Notes under the pieces: model-generated
Told to the model about the DNA's origin: nothing
Database searches by the model: none
What the model saw: only the letters and a program-made list of their open reading frames with translations
Made by a program: the position numbers and the translations under genes
In this document: positions 15,425-23,445 of the stretch, piece by piece
How the letters are laid out: each line of letters starts with the position of its first letter
Numbering within the stretch: the first letter of the stretch is position 1
Assembly (NCBI GenBank): GCA_964593865.1
Contig: CAZQKE010000022.1
Coordinates: forward strand, 1 to 26,128
Length of the DNA: 26,128 nucleotides
Origin: CAZQKE01 sp964593865
Lineage (GTDB): Bacteria; Chloroflexota; Anaerolineae; JAAYZQ01
Direction: 5' to 3'

Positions 15425-18157
15425 ATGGCAACCGATACAGAGATCCCACCGGTCATCCGCACCAAGCTATATCGGCCCCGCATCAGCGGGGATCTGATCC
15501 CCCGTCCCCGCTTGCTGGAGCGACTGGAAAAACGACGGGAGCGGCCACTAACGCTGGTCCTGGCGCCAACAGGCTACGGCAAGACGACGCTCGTGGCGAC
15601 TTGGCTGGAAGGGTGTGATTGGCCGAACGCCTGGCTTTCCCTGGATGAAGGTGATGACGATCCTTTCCTCTTCCTAAGCTACTTTTTGGCCGCCGTCCGA
15701 ACCATCTTTCCCACGGCCCTGCAGGAAACCCTTGCCCTGTTGCACAACCCCGGCCCCGCGCCCACCGAGACCTTGCTTTACCATCTGGTCAACGAACTGG
15801 ACCGGATCGAATCCCCTTTTGTCCTCGTGCTGGACGACTACCACCAGATCCAGAACATGGCGGTCCACGACATGGTGACGGACCTGTTGCGCCACCCGCC
15901 CCGCCCCTTGCACTTGGTCTTGATCTCGCGGAACGACCCCCCCCTCCCCCTGGCCCGGCTGCGGGCGCAAGGGCTGGCGACCGAGATCCGCGCCCATGAT
16001 CTGCGCTTTACACAGGAAGAAACGGCGGCCTTGTTGCGTCAGATGGGCATGTCGGCCGATGACGAAGCGATCCGGGCCATTTTGCAAAAAGCAGAAGGAT
16101 GGCCGGCAGGCATCCGCCTGGCCGTACTCTCATCGCGCCATCGGGGCAACGAAACACTCCTTCCCGCCCACTTGGAAGGCGGCATTTCCTACATCATGGA
16201 TTACCTGCTCACCGAAGTCGTGGAAAATCAACCCCAAGCCATCCAAGACTATTTGCTCCGCACCTCAATCCTAGACCGTTTCTGCGCTTCCTTGTGCGAA
16301 GCCGTGTGCTTGGGCGAAGCGCAGGGCAATCCATCTACCGACACGCCCGAAGGGCGTGCGCCGGACGGGCGAGCTTATTTGGAATGGCTGGAAGGCAGCG
16401 ACCTGTTCGTCGTCCCCCTGGACGACCGGCACGAGTGGTATCGCTATCACCACCTGTTCCGGCAGCTCCTGCGCCACCAATTGGAACGGCGTCACAGCCC
16501 CCAAGAGATCGCTGCCCTCCACCGGCGGGCCAGCGATTGGTTCGCCCGGCACGACATGATCGAAGCGGCGATCCGACATGCCCTGGCCGCAGGAGATGCC
16601 TTGCAGGCGGCCCGGTTGGTAGAGCAAAAGGGGCGCGCCTTGCTCACCGAGAACCGATGGCGTCTCTTGAAAAAATGGCTGGATATGCTTCCCCCCGACC
16701 TGATCCAGGACCGCCCCCTTTTGCTGATCGCCCAAGCATGGGTGGCCTATTTCCGCTTTGCCCTAGGGGACATCCCCCCCTTGTTGCAGAGGCTGGAACA
16801 AATTCTGGCCGAGGACGAAACGGCCCGGTTTCTCCAAGAGGAAATTGACTTTTTCTGGGGGCATCATTGGTATTGGAAAGGACAGATGGACCGCAGCCTG
16901 GCGCGGCTTGAACGGGCACGGGACCGAGAACCGGTTGTCCATCATGTCTCCAAAGGGATCACCCAGGTTTTTTGGGCGTTGGCCGCCCAGATGTCCGGAC
17001 GCAAAGAGGAAGCGGTCCGGTATCTGCGCCAAGCCCTGGATGATGCGCCGTTGTCCCCTTCCATCCCCCAAAACGAGTCGGTAGGCACTCTGATCCTTGT
17101 GCATCTGCTTTCCGGCGAACTGCACCGGGCAGCACGGCTTGTGCCCCGTGGTCAGGAACTGGCGACTCGGAGCGGCAACCTCTACGCCCGGAGCTGGTAT
17201 CGCTACATTCAGGGCTACCTGGCCTATTTCTGGCACGATCTGGAACAGGCGATCTCCCACCTGGCCGCAGCGATAGAGAGACGCTACATCCTGTACACCA
17301 GAGCCTCGCTGGATGCTCTATCCGGCCTGGCGTTGAGCCAACAACTGCTGGGGGAGCAAGATCAAGCCGAAGCAACCTTGGCCTTGCTGCGCGACTTTGC
17401 CCAAGAATGCGACGAGCCGGAAGCGGTGATCGTCGCCCGCTCTTGCGAAGCACACCTGGCCTTGCTACGCGGCGAGCCGGATGTAGCCCTCCGCCGGTTG
17501 CGGATGGCCGATCTCCCCATAGAAGGCCGGGCCATGTTCACCTGGATCGAAGTTCCCCAGATCACATATTGCCGCGCGCTCATTGCCCTGGGCGGCACAT
17601 CCGGCCTGCAGGAAGCGGAAAAGAGGCTACAGACGTGCCGCCGGGTGAACGAGGCCCAATACAACACCCGCCAACTGCTGGACATCCTGATCCTGCAAAG
17701 CATGGTCCACTACCGCCAGGGCCACACGGAAACGGCATTAACCGAGTTGGAACGGGCCGTCGTCCTGGCCGAACCGGGGGGCTGGGTGCATCCCTTCGTG
17801 GAGCCGGGGCCGCCGATTGCCGAAATGCTGACCCGCATACACCGGCGCAGCACGGCCGCAGGCTTTGTCTCCCGCTTGCTGGCCGCCTGTGCCCAAGATG
17901 CTGCTCCCTCCTTTCCCTCCCCTCCTCTCCCAGAACCGTTGACAAACCGCGAGATGGAGATTCTGGAACTGCTGGCCCGCCGCCTGACCAACAAAGAGAT
18001 CGCCGCCCTGCTGACCATCTCACCGGGCACGGTCCGGCAGCACACGCACAACATCTATCAGAAACTGGAAGTCAAAAGCAGGCGCCAGGCGGTGGACAAA
18101 GCCGTTGCGCTTGGCCTCCTCTCCCCATCCGGTCCCCGCCGGAATGCCGAGCCGTGA
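15425..18157 (+). CDS. MalT-like ATP-dependent LuxR-family transcriptional regulator
   Basis: This is a large (910 aa) cytosolic signal-responsive activator of the MalT type. Walker A is APTGYGKTT (47-55) and Walker B is VLVLDDYH (133-140) in an N-terminal STAND-type ATPase. The long middle (about 400-800) is helical with repeat-like units, resembling the TPR-type inducer-sensing domain. The C-terminus (about 840-900) is a LuxR helix-turn-helix: LTNREMEILELLARRLTNKE followed by ISPGTVRQHTHNIYQKL. The ligand and targets are unknown. The ATG at 15425 has only a weak ribosome site (CCGGG), so expression may be low or the start slightly different. It stands alone after the tRNA, and no maltose genes are near, so it should not be called malT. 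Confidence 0.93.
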   Translation: MATDTEIPPVIRTKLYRPRISGDLIPRPRLLERLEKRRERPLTLVLAPTGYGKTTLVATWLEGCDWPNAWLSLDEGDDDPFLFLSYFLAAVRTIFPTALQETLALLHNPGPAPTETLLYHLVNELDRIESPFVLVLDDYHQIQNMAVHDMVTDLLRHPPRPLHLVLISRNDPPLPLARLRAQGLATEIRAHDLRFTQEETAALLRQMGMSADDEAIRAILQKAEGWPAGIRLAVLSSRHRGNETLLPAHLEGGISYIMDYLLTEVVENQPQAIQDYLLRTSILDRFCASLCEAVCLGEAQGNPSTDTPEGRAPDGRAYLEWLEGSDLFVVPLDDRHEWYRYHHLFRQLLRHQLERRHSPQEIAALHRRASDWFARHDMIEAAIRHALAAGDALQAARLVEQKGRALLTENRWRLLKKWLDMLPPDLIQDRPLLLIAQAWVAYFRFALGDIPPLLQRLEQILAEDETARFLQEEIDFFWGHHWYWKGQMDRSLARLERARDREPVVHHVSKGITQVFWALAAQMSGRKEEAVRYLRQALDDAPLSPSIPQNESVGTLILVHLLSGELHRAARLVPRGQELATRSGNLYARSWYRYIQGYLAYFWHDLEQAISHLAAAIERRYILYTRASLDALSGLALSQQLLGEQDQAEATLALLRDFAQECDEPEAVIVARSCEAHLALLRGEPDVALRRLRMADLPIEGRAMFTWIEVPQITYCRALIALGGTSGLQEAEKRLQTCRRVNEAQYNTRQLLDILILQSMVHYRQGHTETALTELERAVVLAEPGGWVHPFVEPGPPIAEMLTRIHRRSTAAGFVSRLLAACAQDAAPSFPSPPLPEPLTNREMEILELLARRLTNKEIAALLTISPGTVRQHTHNIYQKLEVKSRRQAVDKAVALGLLSPSGPRRNAEP

Positions 18158-18371
18158 GGAGCATGGCGAATTCCCGGAGCGGATCCCAAACCATCTTGAA
18201 TTTCTATAGCATTTTTATAACATTTTGTCAGTAGCAAGATCTTCCCGACTGTGGTATGCTATGCCGTGTGGTCGGTGGCAGGACCCTGGGCGACCGGAAC
18301 TCGGACGAGAATTTGGGGTTTTAGCACAGGGGAGAGGATCTACCGACGATTAAAAGCGAGGAGGTAACACA

Positions 18372-18863
18372 ATGGCAACGATTACCGGTATCAAATTCAA
18401 CACGCCCGATGGCGCGGCCCAAATGCTGGATCTGGTCAAGGACCTATCTAAGCAGCACCTGATCACCTTGCAGGATGCGGCCCTCGTCACCTGGCCGGAG
18501 GGCGCGAAAAAGCCCAAGACCAAGCACCTGGCCGATATGACCGGCGCCGGCGCGTTGGGCGGTGCGTTCTGGGGGATGCTCTTCGGTTTGATCTTCTTCG
18601 TCCCCTTCCTGGGGATGGCCATCGGCGCGGCCATGGGGGCCATCGCCGGGCACTTTGCCAACTATGGCATTGACAAAGATTTCATTGAAAGCATCCACGC
18701 AAAGGTGACAGAGGGCACATCGGCCCTCTTTTTGATGACCAGCGACGCCGTCCAGGACAAGGTGAAGGACGCCATCAAGGACAGCGGTCTGGAGTTTGAA
18801 ATCTTTTACACCAACCTATCCAAAGAGCAGGAAGAACAACTGCGTCAAGACTTTGCCGAATAG
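18372..18863 (+). CDS. DUF1269-family membrane protein
   Basis: The 163-residue protein has the DUF1269 layout: a short N-terminal alpha/beta region (about 1-55, including DAALVTWPEGAKKPK), a Gly/Ala-rich hydrophobic hairpin (about 57-97, GAGALGGAFWGMLFGLIFFV followed by an AIGAAMGAIAG stretch), and a C-terminal soluble part that ends in charged helices. Function of the family is unknown; membrane association is likely. The start has an excellent GAGGAGGTAAC at about 18358-18368. A leader of about 110 nt with GC-rich hairpin potential and a TATGCT -10-like element (18255-18260) precede it. It heads a run of four membrane-protein genes, but a 260-bp repeat-filled gap separates it from the next. 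Confidence 0.9.
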   Translation: MATITGIKFNTPDGAAQMLDLVKDLSKQHLITLQDAALVTWPEGAKKPKTKHLADMTGAGALGGAFWGMLFGLIFFVPFLGMAIGAAMGAIAGHFANYGIDKDFIESIHAKVTEGTSALFLMTSDAVQDKVKDAIKDSGLEFEIFYTNLSKEQEEQLRQDFAE

Positions 18864-18885
18864 CCGCGTGCCCGCCCAGGGCAGT

Positions 18886-18975
18886 GGCGCAAGGCTGCCT
18901 CGGCCGTCCGCCAACGGACCGGGCGTATTCGCGTATTCGCGTCCGCTTCGTGGACGGCCCGCTTCGGCGGTTCCG
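18886..18975. repeat. GC-rich intergenic repeat block
   Basis: The first part of the 260-bp gap contains a short tandem repeat (GCGTATTC twice, then GCG, about 18924-18942) and a small hairpin CGTCC-GCTTCGT-GGACG (about 18940-18956). It has no coding potential that I would support. The composition resembles the repeat flanks at 22504-22620 and 24781-24860. Confidence 0.45.
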
Positions 18976-18981
18976 GAGATT

Positions 18982-19052
18982 TGAACCGCAAAGGCGCAAA
19001 GGCCGCAAAGAAAAGAAGAAAAAGTAAGAAAACCTTCGCGCCCTTGGCGTCT
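18982..19052. repeat. Imperfect inverted repeat with purine-rich loop
   Basis: The left arm begins AACCGCAAAGGCGCAAAGG (from about 18984) and pairs with a right arm ending CTTGGCGTCTTGGCGGTT (to about 19052). About 22 of 27 positions match. The loop is an A/G-rich stretch of about 20 bp. A third partial arm (GCCGCAAAGGCG) follows at about 19073-19084. Each arm consists of a repeated CGCAAAGG-like unit. It belongs to the palindromic family seen at 1180, 12249 and 20750. Confidence 0.6.
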
Positions 19053-19123
19053 TGGCGGTTCCAAGATTCGAGCCGCAAAGGCGAAAAGTTGGGAGTTTAT
19101 TTTCGAGGAAGGAGAGAAAAACC

Positions 19124-19804
19124 ATGTCTCAAGCGCAAGTGGCTGCAAGACCCGTCGGTGAAGTTCGGATCAACACCTTCTTGGCCCAGGTGTACCTGCT
19201 CATGGCCCTGGGCCTGGCCGTCACCGGCTTTGTCGCTTCCTGGGCGAGCCAGAACTTTGTCCTGGTGCTGCAAACGATGCGGCCCGGTGTGGCCTTTGGC
19301 TTGTTCATCGTGGAGATCATCTTGGTCGTCTTCCTTAGCGCGGCGGCGACCAAAATGTCCCCCACGTTGGCTTTTCTGGCCTTTCTGTTCTACGCGGCGG
19401 TCACGGGGCTGACCTTCGCCTCCCTGTTCGCCGTCTATGCCGAAACGCGCATCGCCCAGGTGTTCTGGGTGACGGCGGGCGTATTCCTGGTGACCAGCGT
19501 GGTGGGCATGGTCCTCAAAAAAGACCTCAGCTCTGCCGGGTATGTGCTCTTTATGCTGCTGCTGGGCTGGACCATCGCCTGGCTGTTTAGCTGGTTCTTC
19601 CCCGGCTTCAACCTGCTGTTGACCTACATCGGCATTGCCCTGTTCATCGGCCTGACCGCCTACGACACCCAGCGGATCAAAGAGATCGGCAAGCAGATTG
19701 AGGATCACCCCGCCCGCGGCGGTCTGATCGTCATCGGCGCGTTGGTGCTTTACCTGGACTTTATCAACCTGTTCCTGCTGCTGCTACGGGCTTCCAACCG
19801 CTAG
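19124..19804 (+). CDS. BAX inhibitor-1 (YccA/YbhL) family membrane protein
   Basis: It is an integral membrane protein of the TMBIM/BI-1 family, some of whose bacterial members act as pH-sensitive Ca2+ leak channels (established for the Bacillus YetJ structure). The 226 residues hold about seven transmembrane segments. The family signature YDTQRIKE begins at Y180/D181, followed by the last helix GALVLYLDFINLFLLLLR. ATG 19124 was chosen for GAGGAAGGAGAG at about 19105-19116; the longer frame from 19052 runs into the repeat. The stop is 13 bp from the next start, suggesting co-translation with the symporter. Physiological role in this organism is unknown. Confidence 0.93.
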   Translation: MSQAQVAARPVGEVRINTFLAQVYLLMALGLAVTGFVASWASQNFVLVLQTMRPGVAFGLFIVEIILVVFLSAAATKMSPTLAFLAFLFYAAVTGLTFASLFAVYAETRIAQVFWVTAGVFLVTSVVGMVLKKDLSSAGYVLFMLLLGWTIAWLFSWFFPGFNLLLTYIGIALFIGLTAYDTQRIKEIGKQIEDHPARGGLIVIGALVLYLDFINLFLLLLRASNR

Positions 19805-19817
19805 AGGAGGAAAAGAG

Positions 19818-20705
19818 ATGAACGAGATTTTGGGCATCGTTGTCAAACTGTCGGCGTTGGTGTTTGTGGTGGCCAGCATGTTGGCCATGGGCCTCAGCCT
19901 GACCATCCCCCAGATCACCAAGCCCCTGAAGGACATCAAACTGTTGATCATGGCCCTGATCGCCAACTTTGTACTCGTGCCCATCCTGGCCTATGCGATC
20001 ACCTCTATCTTTTCAAGCGTCTTCAGCGGCTTTACCGAGGATAACACCATCACCTTCTTCCTGCTGGCAACGGCGGCCGGCGCGCCCTTCCTGCCCAAAC
20101 TGGCGCAGATGGCAAAGGGCAACGTTGCCTACTCGGTCGGGCTGATGACCCTGTTGATGGTCGTCAGCGTGTTCTTTTTGCCCGCCGTACTGCCGCTGAT
20201 GCTACCCGGCGTGGAGGTGGATGCCTGGGCCATTGCCCAATCGCTGATTATCACCATGCTCATTCCCCTGGGCATCGGCTTGTTCATCAAGGCCCGCTAT
20301 GAGGAAACGGCCAAAAGCTTGCAGCCCACCTTCGCCCAAGCCGCCAACACCTCCTTGATGCTGCTGATGGGCGTCCTCTTGGTGATGAACATCAAAACCA
20401 TCTTGGGGACGGTGGGAACGGGTGTGCTTTTGGCCGGTGTGCTCTTTTACATCGGGGCCTTCCTCATCGGCTTCCTCCTGGCCTTTGGCAACGACCAGGG
20501 GATCAAGAGCGTGCTGGGCCTGGGCACAGGCCAGCGGAACATGTCGGCGGCCTTTGTGGTAGCGGTGGGCAACTTTGCCGACAGGCCCGACGTGATCATC
20601 ACCCTGGTCGTGCTGTCCATCGTTGACCTGGTGGTGATGCTCCCCCTGGGCAACGAGATCGGCAAGCGGGTGGCGGCCAAGCTCGCGGTTGCCGAAGGCG
20701 AATAG
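19818..20705 (+). CDS. Bile acid:sodium symporter (BASS/SBF) family transporter
   Basis: The 295-residue polytopic membrane protein has about nine hydrophobic helices. Family-typical features are an early Asn/Pro-rich crossing region (ANFVLVPILAYAI), the TAAGAPFLPKLAQ loop, and the late GTGQRNMSAAFVVA segment that in this family lies at the Na+/substrate crossover. Members carry organic anions such as bile acids, pantoate or other carboxylates; the bacterial substrate cannot be read here. The Shine-Dalgarno AGAGGAGG (19803-19810) overlaps the end of the upstream gene's stop codon. Likely an operon with the BI-1 family gene, with the SulP gene 116 bp downstream beyond an inverted repeat. Confidence 0.88.
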   Translation: MNEILGIVVKLSALVFVVASMLAMGLSLTIPQITKPLKDIKLLIMALIANFVLVPILAYAITSIFSSVFSGFTEDNTITFFLLATAAGAPFLPKLAQMAKGNVAYSVGLMTLLMVVSVFFLPAVLPLMLPGVEVDAWAIAQSLIITMLIPLGIGLFIKARYEETAKSLQPTFAQAANTSLMLLMGVLLVMNIKTILGTVGTGVLLAGVLFYIGAFLIGFLLAFGNDQGIKSVLGLGTGQRNMSAAFVVAVGNFADRPDVIITLVVLSIVDLVVMLPLGNEIGKRVAAKLAVAEGE

Positions 20706-20749
20706 GCAAGGGACAGAGCAAAAGCATTCATCGCTCTCACCCCCGACTC

Positions 20750-20817
20750 CACCGTAGAGACGCCGAGAAGTCGCACAGAATCTGCCGTCTCTCGGCAACC
20801 TCGGCGTCTCTGCGGTG
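20750..20817. repeat. Near-perfect 18-bp inverted repeat before the SulP gene
   Basis: CACCGTAGAGACGCCGAG (20750-20767) pairs with 20800-20817 with one G-U-type mismatch in 18. The loop itself contains GCCGTCTCTCGGC, a smaller palindrome. It sits 45 bp after the symporter stop and ends 4 bp before the SulP ATG. It shares arm sequence with 12249-12316 and may attenuate or terminate read-through between the two transporters. Confidence 0.7.
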
Positions 20818-20821
20818 CACA

Positions 20822-22504
20822 ATGGGATGGGCGGTGCGCAAAAAGTCGCCGGACTTTGATCCCAAAAATCTGGGGGCCGACATCGGCGCGGCGATCACGA
20901 TGGCCCTGGTCGCCATACCCGATGCCATCGCCTCGGCCATCTTGGCCGGGGTGAACCCCGCTTACGGCTTCAACGCCCTCATCGTGGGCACGCCTTTGGG
21001 CAGCCTGTTCACCAGTTCCCAGTTTATGAACATCGGCTCCACGGCGGCCATGATGCTGGCCGTGGGCGGCGTCCTGGACGGCTTTGCCCAAGAGGACATC
21101 CTGACCGCCCTGATCACGCTGACGGTGCTGATCGGCCTCTTTCAGCTGCTGTTGGGGCTGTTCAAACTGGGCGTGTTCACCCGTTTCATCTCCAACGCGG
21201 TGATGATCGGCTTTTTCACCGGCGTCGCCACGGTGTTGATCCTGGGCCAACTGGGGGACCTGACCGGCTATGCCGGCCCCCATAGCAACAAGGTGCTCCA
21301 GGCCGTGGACCTGCTGTTCCACCTGAACGAGGTGGACCTGCCCACCCTGCTGACCGGTCTGGCGACGATAGGCATCATCGTTTTGCTAAGCCGCACCCCG
21401 TTGCGGAACTATTCCCTGGCTATTGCCATGCTGCTGGCTTCGGCGGGCGTAGTTGTCCTGGGGTTGGATTCGGTCAAGCAGGTGGGCGATTCCTTCCGCA
21501 TCCAGGCCGCGCTGCCCACCCTCGGCCTGCCCGACCTCGGCATGGTGCGGACGCTGCTGATGCCCGCCGTCGCCGTGGGCCTCTTGGGGCTGATCCAGGC
21601 CGCCGGGATCAGCCAGACCACCCCCAACCCCGACGGCCGGTATCCCGACCCATCGGGCGATTTCGTCGGGCAGGGGGTGGCGAACCTGGCGGCAGGGTTC
21701 TTCAAAGGGCTGCCGGTGGGCGGTTCCCTGGGCGGGACCAGCATCCTGCTCAGCGCGGGGGCCAAATCCCGCTGGGCCAACGTGTTCATGGGCCTCTTTG
21801 TGGCGGTCTTTGTGATCCTGTTGGGCGGCCAGGTGGAAAAGGTCGCTACTCCGGCCATCGCCGCCGTGCTGATCGTCGCCGGGTTCGGCACTTTTAAATT
21901 CGCCGTCATTTCGGACATCTGGGACATCGGCCGCTCGTCGCGGCTGGTGATGCTGGTCACCTTCGTTGCGACGCTGACCCTGGAGATCCAGGAAGCGGTT
22001 TTCGTCGGCATCGTCCTTTCCATCCTGGATTTCGTCTACACGGCGGCCCAGGATGTGCGCCTGGTGGAACTGGTGGAGGAAAAGGAGGGGGTGCTGGTCG
22101 AGCGACCCTGCCCCGCCGCCCTGAAGGATGACAGCCTGACGGTCCTCTTTGCCTGGGGAACCAACTTTTTCGCCAGCGCACGGGCGATGGAGGATATGCT
22201 GCCCGATGCGGACCGGGCGCAGCGGGCGGTGGTGATCCTGCGGATGCGGGGCCGCTCGCGCATCGGCAGCACCTTTTTGCAGATTTTGGAGCGGTACGCC
22301 GCGAAACTGCGGGCCAACGGCGGCAAGCTGATGCTTTCCGGCGTCTGCCCCCACGTCCGGGAGCAACTGGCCCGCACCGAAACCTTTGACCTCATTCCCC
22401 AGGAAGATGTCTTCCCGGCGACGGACGTTTTGGGGCAGTCTACCATTGAGGCCATGTCCGCCGCCAGGGAGTGGTTGGCCCGGTTGGCCCGCGCCGAGCA
22501 GTAG
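20822..22504 (+). CDS. SulP-family anion permease with C-terminal STAS domain
   Basis: The 560-residue protein is a SulP (SLC26-type) transporter. About 400 residues of membrane helices come first, starting with the conserved ADIGAAITMALVAIPDAIASA segment and including GLPVGGSLGGTSILLSAGAKSRWANVFMG split over the later helices. A STAS domain follows at about 435-550. Substrates of the family include sulfate, bicarbonate and other anions. The STAS loop reads RSRIGSTFLQIL, without the clear Asp-Ser of anti-sigma antagonists. The ATG at 20822 has no Shine-Dalgarno and lies 4 bp after a long palindrome, so the start is uncertain; GTG 20834 is an alternative. Interruption of the preceding operon by the palindrome suggests separate control. 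Confidence 0.92.
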   Translation: MGWAVRKKSPDFDPKNLGADIGAAITMALVAIPDAIASAILAGVNPAYGFNALIVGTPLGSLFTSSQFMNIGSTAAMMLAVGGVLDGFAQEDILTALITLTVLIGLFQLLLGLFKLGVFTRFISNAVMIGFFTGVATVLILGQLGDLTGYAGPHSNKVLQAVDLLFHLNEVDLPTLLTGLATIGIIVLLSRTPLRNYSLAIAMLLASAGVVVLGLDSVKQVGDSFRIQAALPTLGLPDLGMVRTLLMPAVAVGLLGLIQAAGISQTTPNPDGRYPDPSGDFVGQGVANLAAGFFKGLPVGGSLGGTSILLSAGAKSRWANVFMGLFVAVFVILLGGQVEKVATPAIAAVLIVAGFGTFKFAVISDIWDIGRSSRLVMLVTFVATLTLEIQEAVFVGIVLSILDFVYTAAQDVRLVELVEEKEGVLVERPCPAALKDDSLTVLFAWGTNFFASARAMEDMLPDADRAQRAVVILRMRGRSRIGSTFLQILERYAAKLRANGGKLMLSGVCPHVREQLARTETFDLIPQEDVFPATDVLGQSTIEAMSAAREWLARLARAEQ

Positions 22505-22620
22505 CGCAAGTCCGGGGATTTGCGCCGCATGGCCCGGCGGGCGCGGTTTCGGCCGTTCCCATCGGGCAGCAACGCGGACTCGCGCCACATAGCCCGGCGA
22601 ATGCGGTTTCAACCGCTATT
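22504..22620 (+). repeat. Tandem pair of GCGGTTTCAACCGC-type repeats (copies 2 and 3)
   Basis: Two 60-bp-offset copies occupy the gap between SulP and the hydrolase. The first has GCGCCGCATGGCCCGGCG then GCGGTTTCGGCCG (22543-22555). The second has GCGCCACATAGCCCGGCG then GCGGTTTCAACCGC (22603-22616 approximately). The second copy ends about 10 bp before the Shine-Dalgarno of the hydrolase gene. Related copies lie at 9321-9396 and 24781-24860. Confidence 0.7.
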
Positions 22621-22638
22621 TTCAAATCAGGAGGGAAA

Positions 22639-23445
22639 ATGGAAAAAACTGTACGAACGGGCATTGTTGAGCTGGCCGACGCCGGCATTGAGTATTTCGA
22701 CCAGGGACAGGGCGAACCGGTGGTCATGCTGCCTGGCGGCAGCCTCAACGTGACCTACATGCAAAACCTGGCCGACGCCCTGGCCGACGCGGGCTACCGC
22801 GTGGTCCGCATCAACCCCCGGCGGGCGGGCAACAGCACCGGCTCCGCCGAGAACGTCACCCTGCACACCCTGGCCGACGACGTGGCCGGTGTCGTGCGGG
22901 CGTTGGACCTGGGGCCGGTCCACATCCTGGGCCACGCCTTTGGCAACCGGGTGGCCCGCGCCTTCGCCGCCGACCACCCCGATCTGGTCCGCACCGTCAT
23001 CCTGCTGGCCGCCGGGGGCAAAATCCCGCCCCAACCGGAAGCCCAGCAGGCGTTGCGCACCATCTTTGACCCCAACGCCGGCGACGCCGAATACCTGGAC
23101 GCCATGCGCTACATGGTCGGCGACCCCGCCGATGTTGAAACCGCCTGGGCCGCCCTCAAGCCGAGCCGTGCGCCTCAGGCCGCCCCCCTTCAGGCGGGCA
23201 CGGCCCGAAACACCCCCCTGGAAGATTGGTGGGCGCCGCCCGGTGAGGCTCCTTACCTGGTGCTGCAAGGGACCCACGACCAGGCCGCCCCGCCGGAAAA
23301 CGGCGAACTGCTCAAAGCGGACCTGGGCGACCGGGCGACTCTGATCGCCCTGGAAGGGGCCGGACACCTGATGCTGGTCACACGCGCCCAGGAGGTCGCC
23401 GAATCAATCGTAAACTTTTTAAAATCTTTGGAGGTAACGAAATGA
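22639..23445 (+). CDS. Alpha/beta hydrolase fold protein lacking the nucleophile serine
   Basis: The 268-residue protein has a classic alpha/beta hydrolase layout: the oxyanion-hole region VVMLPGGS, the strand-5 elbow ILGHAFGN (97-104 approximately), an Asp after strand 7 (D214 in GTHDQ) and a late His (H243 in GAGHLML). The elbow normally reads GHSxG; here the nucleophile position is A100 (codon GCC), while the acid and base are kept. The protein may therefore be non-hydrolytic, use another residue, or act like cofactor-free dioxygenases or binding proteins of the fold. ATG 22639 was chosen for CAGGAGGG (22628-22635) rather than the longer frame opening at 22471 in the repeat. Its stop overlaps the DUF1254 start (ATGA). 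Confidence 0.9.
   Translation: MEKTVRTGIVELADAGIEYFDQGQGEPVVMLPGGSLNVTYMQNLADALADAGYRVVRINPRRAGNSTGSAENVTLHTLADDVAGVVRALDLGPVHILGHAFGNRVARAFAADHPDLVRTVILLAAGGKIPPQPEAQQALRTIFDPNAGDAEYLDAMRYMVGDPADVETAWAALKPSRAPQAAPLQAGTARNTPLEDWWAPPGEAPYLVLQGTHDQAAPPENGELLKADLGDRATLIALEGAGHLMLVTRAQEVAESIVNFLKSLEVTK

Noticed and set aside
15105..15449. Longer minus-strand reading frame extending the NBR1-type protein upstream to 15449
   Set aside because: It would read through the tRNA-Arg gene and the promoter at 15112-15140, and its extra residues show no domain. The start at 15104 fits the promoter.
15425..18157. Naming the large LuxR protein malT
   Set aside because: The architecture is MalT-like, but such regulators are numerous in Chloroflexota and no maltose genes are nearby.
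18864..19123. Small genes in the gap between DUF1269 and the BI-1 family gene
   Set aside because: Open frames here are short, low-complexity and made from the inverted repeats, with no ribosome site.
22471..22638. N-terminal extension of the alpha/beta hydrolase from 22471
   Set aside because: The extension is translated from the tandem intergenic repeat and the end of the SulP gene; a strong Shine-Dalgarno marks 22639.
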